Positions 24,693-32,086 of a stretch of DNA of 35,292 bases are shown here, piece by piece. Positions within the stretch are counted from its first letter, which is position 1. Each line of letters begins with the position of its first letter. Source of the stretch: Pirellulaceae bacterium (GTDB lineage Bacteria; Planctomycetota; Planctomycetia; Pirellulales; Pirellulaceae); NCBI GenBank assembly GCA_030748485.1, contig JASMLW010000570.1, positions 1-35,292 of the forward strand. Reading direction: 5' to 3'. The notes under the pieces are model-generated. The model worked only from the letters and a program-made list of their open reading frames with translations, searched no databases and was not told the origin of the DNA. The translations under genes and the position numbers were made by a program.

Positions 24693-26030
24693 TTACAGCA
24701 TCTGTTGGGGCACTTTGCCGCCCGGCAGCAGATGCGTCGGTCGATTGGAGAGATCTAGAATCAAGTGGTCGGGCTTGAGACCGAGCGCGTGATAAATGAT
24801 GGCGCAAAAGTCGACCGGCGCGACCGGATCCGACGTTGGGTGTTCCGCCTTGTCGTTGGTGCTGCCGATCACCTGGCCGTGCCGGTACCCTCCGCCGGCG
24901 AACAGAATACTCTGCGCTTGCGGCCAATGATCTCGGCCCGCGTTCTTGTTGATTTTCGGAGTCCGTCCGAATTCGCCCGCCGTGACAACCAAGACGTCGT
25001 CGTCGAGCATTCCGCGATTGGCCAGATCTTGAATCAAGACTCCCGTGGCCCGGTCGTGGCGGACGAGTTTATCGTCGAGCGCGCCTTTGATGTTGCCGTG
25101 ATCGTCGAAGTAGCCCGTGTTGAGCGACACGAATCGGACACCTGCTTCGACGAGCCGCCGCGCCAACAGAGCTTGCTCGCCCCAGCCGGGACCATACCAC
25201 TCGCGGGTCTTCTGATCCTCTTTCGACAGATCGAACGCTTCCCGCGCGCGGCCGGAGAGCAACATCTCTTGAGCGCGAAGATTGATGTCGTCGAAACTGT
25301 CGAAGGTCGCGCGGTCGGCGTCTTGACGAATGCGGTCGAACTGTTTGAGCAACGAGACGCGGTCCGTCAGCCGGTCGGCGGTGAGACCATCAGTCATCTT
25401 GAAACTGCGGTCGCTTCCCGACGGCAACCGACCGGCTTCGTTACCGTAACTGAATTCGCCAACTCGGAATGGATTGTGATTGACACCCAAGTAGGCGGCT
25501 CCGTGGAATCCGAACCCGCCGTCGTTGATGTTCACCGTACTGGGCACGCCCGACTTTCGCGCACCGAGCAGATAAGATGCGACGGCTCCCATCGACGGAT
25601 CGCGGGGTACTCGATCCGAACCGTTCGCCCCGATGCGGCCGGTCAGCATCCAGTGCGCGGCCGCCCAGTGATCGCCGTTGCCGTGACTGTACGAGCGAAT
25701 CACGGTCGTCTTGTCCATCACCTTGGCGTGATACGGCATCAACTCGCAAATCGGTAGACCCGGCAGCGAGGAATTGATCTGTTGGTAGGGCCCGCGAATC
25801 TCGCTGGGCGCGTCCGGCTTCATGTCAAACGTGTCAAGTTGCGACGGTCCACCGTGCTGCCAGATCAGTATTACCGATCGGTGCGAATCCACTTTGCCCC
25901 TGGAATCCAAAGCGGCGCGCAACACTCCCGGCAAAGAAATCCCGAATGCGCTCAACGCGCCGACTTCGATGAATTGCCGTCGATTGACGCCGTCACATAG
26001 ACGTTTGCGGGGACCTTCGATTCGCAGCAT
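24693..26030 (-). CDS. DUF1501 exported protein, second copy without adjacent DUF1549 partner
   Basis: 445 residues from ATG 26030, with AGAAGG eight bases upstream (a GTG three codons earlier is possible). The leader VNRRQFIEVGALSAFGISLPG is of twin-arginine type (positions 15-35). The DUF1501 pattern is full: LIWQHGGPSQLDTFDMKP, SYSHGNGDHWAAAHWMLTGR, TAGEFGRTPKINKNAGRDHW and FAGGGYRHGQVIGSTND. It differs strongly from the plus-strand DUF1501 protein and keeps the His before GGPS. No DUF1549/DUF1553 gene sits next to it; instead the enolase-superfamily gene follows 62 bp downstream. The promoter region upstream carries a triple direct repeat and an inverted repeat. Confidence 0.93.
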   Translation of the reverse strand: MLRIEGPRKRLCDGVNRRQFIEVGALSAFGISLPGVLRAALDSRGKVDSHRSVILIWQHGGPSQLDTFDMKPDAPSEIRGPYQQINSSLPGLPICELMPYHAKVMDKTTVIRSYSHGNGDHWAAAHWMLTGRIGANGSDRVPRDPSMGAVASYLLGARKSGVPSTVNINDGGFGFHGAAYLGVNHNPFRVGEFSYGNEAGRLPSGSDRSFKMTDGLTADRLTDRVSLLKQFDRIRQDADRATFDSFDDINLRAQEMLLSGRAREAFDLSKEDQKTREWYGPGWGEQALLARRLVEAGVRFVSLNTGYFDDHGNIKGALDDKLVRHDRATGVLIQDLANRGMLDDDVLVVTAGEFGRTPKINKNAGRDHWPQAQSILFAGGGYRHGQVIGSTNDKAEHPTSDPVAPVDFCAIIYHALGLKPDHLILDLSNRPTHLLPGGKVPQQML

Positions 26031-26050
26031 CTCGATCACCTTCTGAACGT

Positions 26051-26153
26051 AGTGGAATTCGCCAGAATTCCCGTGAGCAGGACGTAGGAAATTCGCCAGG
26101 ATTCCCGTGAACAGGACATAGAAGAATCGCCAGAATTCCCGTGCTTAGTACGT
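26051..26153. repeat. Three tandem ~34 bp repeats before the DUF1501 gene
   Basis: Units at 26051-26085, 26086-26119 and 26120-26153 share a TCGCCAG[AG]ATTCCCGTG core and a loosely kept AGGACRT end. They lie 21-123 bp upstream of the minus-strand DUF1501 start, a place where repeated sites could bind a regulator; no family is recognised. Confidence 0.75.
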
Positions 26154-26199
26154 GGGAAACTTCCTAGACGAAAGTCCCGACGCGAAATCCAAAGCCTCA

Positions 26200-26222
26200 G
26201 ACTATTGGGAAATCCAATAGTC
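26200..26222. terminator. 9 bp inverted repeat between minus-strand genes
   Basis: GACTATTGG and CCAATAGTC around a GAAAT loop (minus strand ATTTC). It is 107 bp past the stop of the isomerase-like gene and could end its transcript; the minus-strand sequence after the stem is only weakly T-rich, so an operator is an alternative. Confidence 0.4.
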
Positions 26223-26328
26223 CACAATTGTATCGACGAAGATTGATGCGTTTCAATAGAAATGCTCGTTTCAGAACGCTCGAGACGCCCGAAAATCTTG
26301 CCGAAACGCTCTATTTCCCAGCTGACCG

Positions 26329-27291
26329 CTACGAGTACTCGGCTTGCAGTTTGTCGCGAACTCGTTCGAGCAGCGCTTTCGTCTTCTTGACGCCGTCGAT
26401 CTGTTCCAAGCCACCTTCCGCTTCGATGCCAACCCAGCCGCGATAGCCGGCGTCGAGCACGATTCGCATCATCTTCAGGTAGTCCGTCTCTTTTCCGGTC
26501 CGCCCGTCGTGCGTGACATACGGGCGTTTGGGATCAAACTCATAGGCCTTCGCGCTGACCGCCTTGGCGAATGGCATGAGTTCTTTGACTCCCTTGTAGC
26601 GGTCGTACCATTCGTTCTTGCCGCGGTTGATGGCGAAGTTGCCGAAGTCGGGGAGCGAGCCGCAGCGCTCATGTCCGACGGCTTTGAGTACTCCGGCGAG
26701 CCAAGCGCCGTTGGAGGACAGGCCACCGTGGTTTTCGACGATCACGTTAATTTCGCGTTTCGCGCCGAATTCCGTCAACCGACGGAGACCGTCGGCGGCG
26801 AGTTTGAGTTGTTCGTCGTAGCTGAGTTTCCCGTCGCTGCGGGCGTTGACGCGGATGGAGTGACAGCCGAGAAACTTAGCCGCTTCGACCCACTTGTAAT
26901 GATTCTCGACAGCCTTGGTTCGCCGACCGTTTTGCGGGTCGCCGAGATTTCCTTCGCGATCGATCATGATCAGCAAGCTCTTTACTCCCAAGTCAGCAGC
27001 TCGCTTTTTCATCTCCCCCAAGTACTTCTTGTCGTTGGCCTTGTCAAAGAAGAACTGATTGACGTACTCAACCGCATCGATACCGAGCGCTTTGCTCGTC
27101 GCCGCGAAGTCGAGATTGTCGAGTTTTGGTTTTTCTCGGCCGAATAGTTTGCGGTTCAGCGACCATTGGGCGAGCGAGATCTTGTAGACCGGTTCCTCAG
27201 CTGCACGAGTGACGGCGGGCAGCGCGGCGACGCCGAGGGCCGCACCCGAGCCGGCTAGAAAGTGTCGTCGACCGATCGAAGAAATCGCCAT
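26329..27291 (-). CDS. Exported sugar phosphate isomerase/epimerase-like TIM-barrel protein
   Basis: 320 residues from ATG 27291, chosen for GGAG six bases upstream and a twin-arginine-type leader ([20 protein letters not shown]) that a longer frame would bury. The mature part is a xylose-isomerase-like TIM barrel (AP endonuclease 2 family): [18 protein letters not shown] opens strand 1; likely metal ligands are Glu186 (VIVENHGG), Asp215 (LPDFGNF) and Glu290 (WVGIEAEGG), with His188 nearby. Such proteins often isomerise or epimerise ketoses or inositols; many exported planctomycete members are annotated only by fold. It lies 91 bp downstream of the NHL-repeat gene on the same strand and about 300 bp upstream of the DUF1501 gene. 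Exported forms act outside the cytoplasm, so a phosphorylated substrate is unlikely. Confidence 0.88.
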   Translation of the reverse strand: MAISSIGRRHFLAGSGAALGVAALPAVTRAAEEPVYKISLAQWSLNRKLFGREKPKLDNLDFAATSKALGIDAVEYVNQFFFDKANDKKYLGEMKKRAADLGVKSLLIMIDREGNLGDPQNGRRTKAVENHYKWVEAAKFLGCHSIRVNARSDGKLSYDEQLKLAADGLRRLTEFGAKREINVIVENHGGLSSNGAWLAGVLKAVGHERCGSLPDFGNFAINRGKNEWYDRYKGVKELMPFAKAVSAKAYEFDPKRPYVTHDGRTGKETDYLKMMRIVLDAGYRGWVGIEAEGGLEQIDGVKKTKALLERVRDKLQAEYS

Positions 27292-27382
27292 GTTGAGCTC
27301 CGCGCGAGAAGGTGTGTATCGAGAAATCAGCGGCGTCGGCCGCATCGCCATTTTACATCAGACTCTGGGCCCTAGCTCTCAC

Positions 27383-28492
27383 TCATTTACCCGACGTCAC
27401 TCTGCGAACGCGATGATTCACGGTGTCGCCGATGTAGACCACTCCGCGTTTGTCGACGCAAACGCCGTGCGGTCGATCGAGTTGCGCTTTAGTGGCGTCG
27501 CCGCCGTCGCCTTCGCCGCCGCGTTGGTCGGGCCCCGAACCGGCGATGGTTTGAATCGTCCCGCGAATGGGATCGATGCGGCGGATCGCCTGGTTTTCGG
27601 TGTCGACGACGTAAACCAATCCATCGGGTCCAACGGCGATTCCTTTCGGGCCGTTGAAGGTTGCTTGCTTTGGATCGCCGCCATCTCCGCTAAAGCCCTT
27701 CTTGCCGGAGCCGGCCACGTGTCGCAAGCGTCCATCTTCCAGGTCCATCTTCCAGACGCTATGTCCTTCTCGAAGCGCGATCCACAATGTGTTATTGGCG
27801 ACGGTTAACGCCCGGGGCCCGAGTATCGGATTCCCTTGAGCTCGTTGCCCGTCCGTTGGCAGTCGTCGCTCTTTCGACCCGGCAATCGAAGCGACGATTC
27901 CCGTCCGCAAGTCGACGCGACGAATCCGATGATTGCCGATGTCGGCGATCAACAGTCCGCCCCGGCCGTCGAGCGCAATGCTGTGAGGCGCGCGAAACGT
28001 CGCCTCAATTGCGGGTCCGCGATCGCCGCTAAAACCCGCCTTGCCCGTGCCGGCGACGGTCGAGATGACGCCTGTCTGCGCGTCGACGCGGCGCACCAGG
28101 TGATTCTTCATCTCGACAAAGAACATATTGCCCGCATCGTCGAAGCGGACTTCGTAGGGTTCATTCAGCGTCGCTTTGGTCGCCGGCCCGCCGTCACCCG
28201 AGTAACCTTGTTCTCCCGTTCCGGCGACGGTGGTGAGTTGACCGGTCTCGCGATCCAAGCGAAGTACGCGATGGTTGCCCACCTCGGTGATGTAGAGAGC
28301 TCCGCCGGGCCCAATCTCGACGCCGAACGGCTGGGCGACATTGATTTCCGTTCCCTTACCGGCGCCGCCGTTGTTCGACGCTGCGCCCGTACCGGCGACG
28401 GTAGTAATCGTCCCGGCGGTTGCCGCGGGCGCGGCGGCAAAGAAGGCGACGAAGAAAACGACAGGCAATGATCGGCGGGGGATTCGACTCAT
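27383..28492 (-). CDS. Secreted NHL-repeat beta-propeller protein
   Basis: 369 residues from ATG 28492 (a TTG just before is possible; no clear ribosome-binding site). Signal peptide RRSLPVVFFVAFFAAAPAATA. The rest is about six NHL repeats, each with a hydrophobic G-P-x-G-x-(L/V)-(Y/F)-(V/I)-x-D/E core followed by (H/N)-R-(V/I)-R-R-(V/I)-D: ALYITEVGNHRVLRLD, NMFFVEMKNHLVRRVD, GLLIADIGNHRIRRVD, LVYVVDTENQAIRRID and VVYIGDTVNHRVRRV. Interleaved TVAGTG..GYSGDGGPA turns are highly regular. It should fold as a six-bladed propeller for protein or ligand binding; no catalytic residues are evident. Its neighbours are the exported isomerase-like protein downstream and the VWA protein 140 bp upstream, all on the minus strand. 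Confidence 0.92.
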   Translation of the reverse strand: MSRIPRRSLPVVFFVAFFAAAPAATAGTITTVAGTGAASNNGGAGKGTEINVAQPFGVEIGPGGALYITEVGNHRVLRLDRETGQLTTVAGTGEQGYSGDGGPATKATLNEPYEVRFDDAGNMFFVEMKNHLVRRVDAQTGVISTVAGTGKAGFSGDRGPAIEATFRAPHSIALDGRGGLLIADIGNHRIRRVDLRTGIVASIAGSKERRLPTDGQRAQGNPILGPRALTVANNTLWIALREGHSVWKMDLEDGRLRHVAGSGKKGFSGDGGDPKQATFNGPKGIAVGPDGLVYVVDTENQAIRRIDPIRGTIQTIAGSGPDQRGGEGDGGDATKAQLDRPHGVCVDKRGVVYIGDTVNHRVRRVTSGK

Positions 28493-28631
28493 CAACGGCG
28501 CGCTCGCATACGTGAAGGTGACCGGTAGCGTGGAGAGTTGCTATGGTCGACCAGCGGCGCGGCGCCGTCAAGTTTCTCGGCGCAAGAAGATAGTCGGTCG
28601 CGGGCGGGTGAACGGCGGTCGCGCCGGGAGG

Positions 28632-29789
28632 TTAGTCGACGATCGCAACGCGGCGTTCGCCTTGACCGATTTCCTCGAATGCTTCGAGCAACCCGTCCGT
28701 GTAGTCGGCGATGTCGCCTGTGATCGCGAAGTGCTTGCCCTTGAGCGGGTTTTCGTCGCTCAACGAACCGCCGGCGATCTGCGCCATCAGCGAGTGGTCC
28801 GCCCCGTCGCCGACGCTGATCGTGTGGATGATGACGCCTAGCGCTCGGATGTCATTGGCCCACGCGACGGCGGACGAGTCGGCGCTGTACCCCGAATCGT
28901 AGGGCGGTTCAGTGTCGTTGGCCCGGCCATCGGTCAAGACGACCAATTCCTTTTGAACGCCGTCTCGAGCACCTGAGTTCAACGTCACTCCGCCGATATG
29001 GATACCGCCGGCGATGTTGGTTCCACCCGTGTAGAACCCGGCGCTCAACGCGCTGACACTCGACTTCACAGTGCCGATCGTCGTTGTCAGATCGACTTCG
29101 ACGCGTCCCGTTTCGTGACCACTGAGATCCTCCCAGTTGTAGATGGTGAGCCCTACTTGGTCGTTGTCGTTGACGACATCACAGAGCAGCTGTGCTCCAT
29201 CCTTCACCGCCGTCATCGGCTGTTCGGGTGAACTCGAGTCGTTGTCCATCGACCCCGAGCAATCGAGCACGAGCATGATGTCGCGCTCCTTATCCGACGC
29301 ATTCGTGACTGCGATCGCGTCGATGGTGGTTGAGAAGGCGCCCGTTCCCAGAGCGCTCCCGAAGAACAAGCTGTTTTCCCGCGAGTTAATCTGTATCCGC
29401 AGCGCGGTCGCGTCGGCGAAGTCGGTCGTCGAAAAGGTGCGGGTGTCGGTGTCCCAGACGCCGAATTCGATCACCAAGTCGTCGTCGAGATCTTTCGATG
29501 CGACACCGTTCGCAGTGAGGAACGAGGTCGCTTCGTCGATCACGTCCGCTTCGGTGAGGTCTTCGTTCGAGAGGATACTGGCCCCGGCCAACACGGCGGA
29601 GTCGGCCGATCGCTGAAGTTCCGTCTGCGCGACCATCATCACGCCCGTGTCGATCGCGAAAGCCAACATGGCCAGCGCCAGCACCAGGAGGACGGCGAAT
29701 AACACAACCATGTGTCCACGGCGCCGGTTTTCCGAACGAGCGGTTGGCTTTTTGAAGGTGTCCACCAAGGTCAATCTCCCAGTTTGCAT
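28632..29789 (-). CDS. TadG-like protein with von Willebrand factor A domain
   Basis: 385 residues from ATG 29789; a TTG six codons upstream is possible, and neither has a convincing ribosome-binding site. A basic N-terminus (ENRRRGHMV) leads into one membrane segment (about 27-47) and an ETDSA-like stretch (DTGVMMVAQTELQRSADSAV), the Flp-pilus TadE/TadG pattern. A VWA domain follows from about residue 168: MIDAS Asp176-x-Ser178-x-Ser180 in DCSGSMD, Thr257 in GGTN and Asp287 in LTDG, a complete metal-dependent adhesion site. It should bind a protein or surface partner through Mg2+. No other tad gene is in view, so it may act as an orphan or with a distant locus. Flanked by the NHL-repeat gene and the TPR membrane protein. 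Confidence 0.9.
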   Translation of the reverse strand: MQTGRLTLVDTFKKPTARSENRRRGHMVVLFAVLLVLALAMLAFAIDTGVMMVAQTELQRSADSAVLAGASILSNEDLTEADVIDEATSFLTANGVASKDLDDDLVIEFGVWDTDTRTFSTTDFADATALRIQINSRENSLFFGSALGTGAFSTTIDAIAVTNASDKERDIMLVLDCSGSMDNDSSSPEQPMTAVKDGAQLLCDVVNDNDQVGLTIYNWEDLSGHETGRVEVDLTTTIGTVKSSVSALSAGFYTGGTNIAGGIHIGGVTLNSGARDGVQKELVVLTDGRANDTEPPYDSGYSADSSAVAWANDIRALGVIIHTISVGDGADHSLMAQIAGGSLSDENPLKGKHFAITGDIADYTDGLLEAFEEIGQGERRVAIVD

Positions 29790-29963
29790 TGAGCGTTGAT
29801 TGCGCAAAGACCCGATGAAAACCTAGCATCATCCGCCGACCGAGCTGATCCGCGGAGTTTGTGTTTGCCGACTAGAGCCACATGTTGCGGCCGGATTTGA
29901 TGATTCTGCGACCTATGCCGTTCGGCGCCCGGTGTAGAGACGGCGCACGGTGTTGGCTAGTGG

Positions 29964-31754
29964 TCAACTGTCGCCGAGTCGCAGTTGGGGCGGCCGCTGC
30001 GACCTCGACAATCTTGGGTCCAACTCCAATGCGCGATGGAAATGAGCAGATGCGTCATCCCGGCGACCCTGTCGGAACAGCGCGTTGCCGAGTTGAAAAT
30101 GAAGTTGAGGCGAGTTGGGGGCGCGGCGGAGTGCGTCGCGCAAAACTCGTTCCGCTTCAGCCAACTTGCCAGTGGCGACGAGCGCCATCCCGTAATCGCC
30201 GACTGTGACGGCTGAATGAGAGTCGATCGCGGCAGCTTGGCGAAGTTCGTCTTCCGCCGCGGCGAAGTCGCCCGTTTTGAACAGTGCTCGGCCGAGCATG
30301 CTGCGAGACTCGAGATCCGTCGAGTCAATCTGCAGAGCTCGCCTCAGATGGCGCACACCGCTGGTCGTTTCGCCGAGAGAAACGCACAGCCCGCCCGTTC
30401 GTCGATGCGCTTCGATCGATGTTGGATCGAGCTCGAGAACTCGCGCATATTGATCGCGAGCGAGCCGCCGGGCCGCGGCGTTTTCCAGAGCCCGCGCGTA
30501 GTCGAGTTGCACGGTTGAGGATTGCGGAATCGTTTCAGCCAGCGCTCCCGCCCGAGCGATCTCGTCGGGTTTGCGATGAGCCTGGGTCCAGAACAACAAA
30601 ACCAAAGGAACGGCGAACAGCAACCACTTGGCTCCGTGCGCCGGCCACATGAAATCGAGACGACGCGTGCGCGTCGACGTACTGGTGATGCCGAGCGCCG
30701 ATCGATTGTCGTGGTCGCGCAGTTTCCAGATGAAGCCGTCGTAGTAGTAGTGCAGCAGTCCCATGGCGGCGATGAATCCATTCAGCATGTCGGCGGCGCG
30801 AGGGGATGCGGCGAAGGTCTCAAGATAACGGATGCCTCCGAAGGCGAAGATCAGACCGAGGTAAACGCCGATGAGGGCTCCGCTACGACCGAAGACGAAT
30901 CGCGTGAACGGGCCCACCGCCAGGCCGGCGGACGCCGCTCGACGTCGATTGAACAACCAGACAATGGTCAAGTACTGAACGTCGTGGAAGACATCGAACA
31001 TAGCCGCGCCGACCAAGATGTGCTCCGCCCCAGAATAGGCGAACCAATAGAAGGCGATACTGATCGACAACAACAGGAACTTGACGGGATTCGCCGGCCG
31101 TCCTTGTCGCCAGATTCGTATTGACTGCGCAACGAATGCCGCCGAAATCAGAATCATCCCGGTCAACCACAGCGTCCGCAGCGCGGCTAGCCAACCGGCC
31201 GGCACGGTTGGTCCGCCGCTGTTGTAGTAGTGTGAAAGCAACAGGCTGGCCGGCTGATCGCAAAGGACGATGACGCCTCCGAACCACACGAGCACGAAAG
31301 CGAAGTCGAGCCACCGAGTCAGCGAATCTCGAGAGTTGACCTTGGCGTCATAGATGCGAGCGAACCCGTGGGTCTGCATGAACGCGTGCCAGATGGCCCA
31401 GACGGCGCTGATCAAGATGAGTCCGTGGAGATGATGGAAAACGCCGAATGCGCAGACGCAGATCAGCGCGATCGGGGCGACGATGAATCTTATCTGGTAG
31501 CGACTGAATAGCTCGCGATCGCCGTACGCGCGCATCATGCCGGGCAAATTGTGGCCCAGTTGACCAAAGGCCGCGATAAACAGAATGACCGCTCCGTCCG
31601 ACCACCAGGCCCGCGCGAGCAGGACGGCGGGCAACACCAACAGCGGCGTGGCGACGATAAGCGGCAGATCGCGGGCGGCGCCGGCAATCCAGTAGTCCGC
31701 CGCATTTGTCTTCGCCGTGCCGGCTTTCACCGAGACTGGAGAGGGATTGGTCAT
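29964..31754 (-). CDS. Histidine-rich polytopic membrane protein fused to TPR domain
   Basis: 596 residues from ATG 31754 (a TTG twelve codons earlier is possible). The first about 390 residues have roughly nine to ten membrane segments; from about 400 there are five or so TPR units (for example ARDQYARVLELDPTSIEAHR and AEDELRQAAAIDSHSAVTVG), rich in Ala. Conserved-looking polar residues in the membrane part include His68 (GQLGHN), His107/108/110, His123 and His129 (WHAFMQTHG), His245 (GAEHILVGA), His257 (DVFHDVQ) and His335 (LLHYYYDGFIWK). Such a set of membrane histidines recalls di-iron or metal-dependent membrane oxygenases (such as Brp/Blh or desaturase-like proteins), but I cannot assign a family. 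It lies 174 bp upstream of the VWA gene. Confidence 0.88.
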   Translation of the reverse strand: MTNPSPVSVKAGTAKTNAADYWIAGAARDLPLIVATPLLVLPAVLLARAWWSDGAVILFIAAFGQLGHNLPGMMRAYGDRELFSRYQIRFIVAPIALICVCAFGVFHHLHGLILISAVWAIWHAFMQTHGFARIYDAKVNSRDSLTRWLDFAFVLVWFGGVIVLCDQPASLLLSHYYNSGGPTVPAGWLAALRTLWLTGMILISAAFVAQSIRIWRQGRPANPVKFLLLSISIAFYWFAYSGAEHILVGAAMFDVFHDVQYLTIVWLFNRRRAASAGLAVGPFTRFVFGRSGALIGVYLGLIFAFGGIRYLETFAASPRAADMLNGFIAAMGLLHYYYDGFIWKLRDHDNRSALGITSTSTRTRRLDFMWPAHGAKWLLFAVPLVLLFWTQAHRKPDEIARAGALAETIPQSSTVQLDYARALENAAARRLARDQYARVLELDPTSIEAHRRTGGLCVSLGETTSGVRHLRRALQIDSTDLESRSMLGRALFKTGDFAAAEDELRQAAAIDSHSAVTVGDYGMALVATGKLAEAERVLRDALRRAPNSPQLHFQLGNALFRQGRRDDASAHFHRALELDPRLSRSQRPPQLRLGDS

Positions 31755-32086
31755 CGAGTGGCTCGCGCGTTCGGCAACACGTGCCGTCAACGCCGACAGG
31801 CGCCGGCACTCACCTTACATCGTTTCAGGACTGGCCGGTTGGGCAGCCGTTTCCCAGTTCTGGGAGGAACTATCCAGAGTCCACTGACAAACTCCACTCA
31901 GTTGGCGCAATCGTCAAATTGCATGCAAACGTCGCGGAATCCGAAGGTAAACGAATAGCGTTGCCATACGCGGTCGAAGGCTCTCCGCCGCGCACAAGTG
32001 GCAACCTACGATTCAAAATGGAAATTCACGGGCGCGTGGCGCGACCCGTTTGATTCGAACATGCTGAATTCGCCAGGGGTGGACCG
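31755..32086. other. Intergenic region, divergent
   Basis: About 330 bp between the TPR membrane protein gene (minus) and the chemoreceptor gene (plus). It contains an inverted repeat TCCCAG-TT-CTGGGA at 31852-31865 and a CTGACA -35-like hexamer at 31884 without a good -10. No gene seen. Confidence 0.55.

Noticed and set aside
24765..25757. 330-residue plus-strand frame
   Set aside because: Lies opposite the DUF1501 gene, which has full family motifs; no start signals.
26051..26153. CRISPR array
   Set aside because: Units are directly adjacent with no unique spacers and there are no cas genes.
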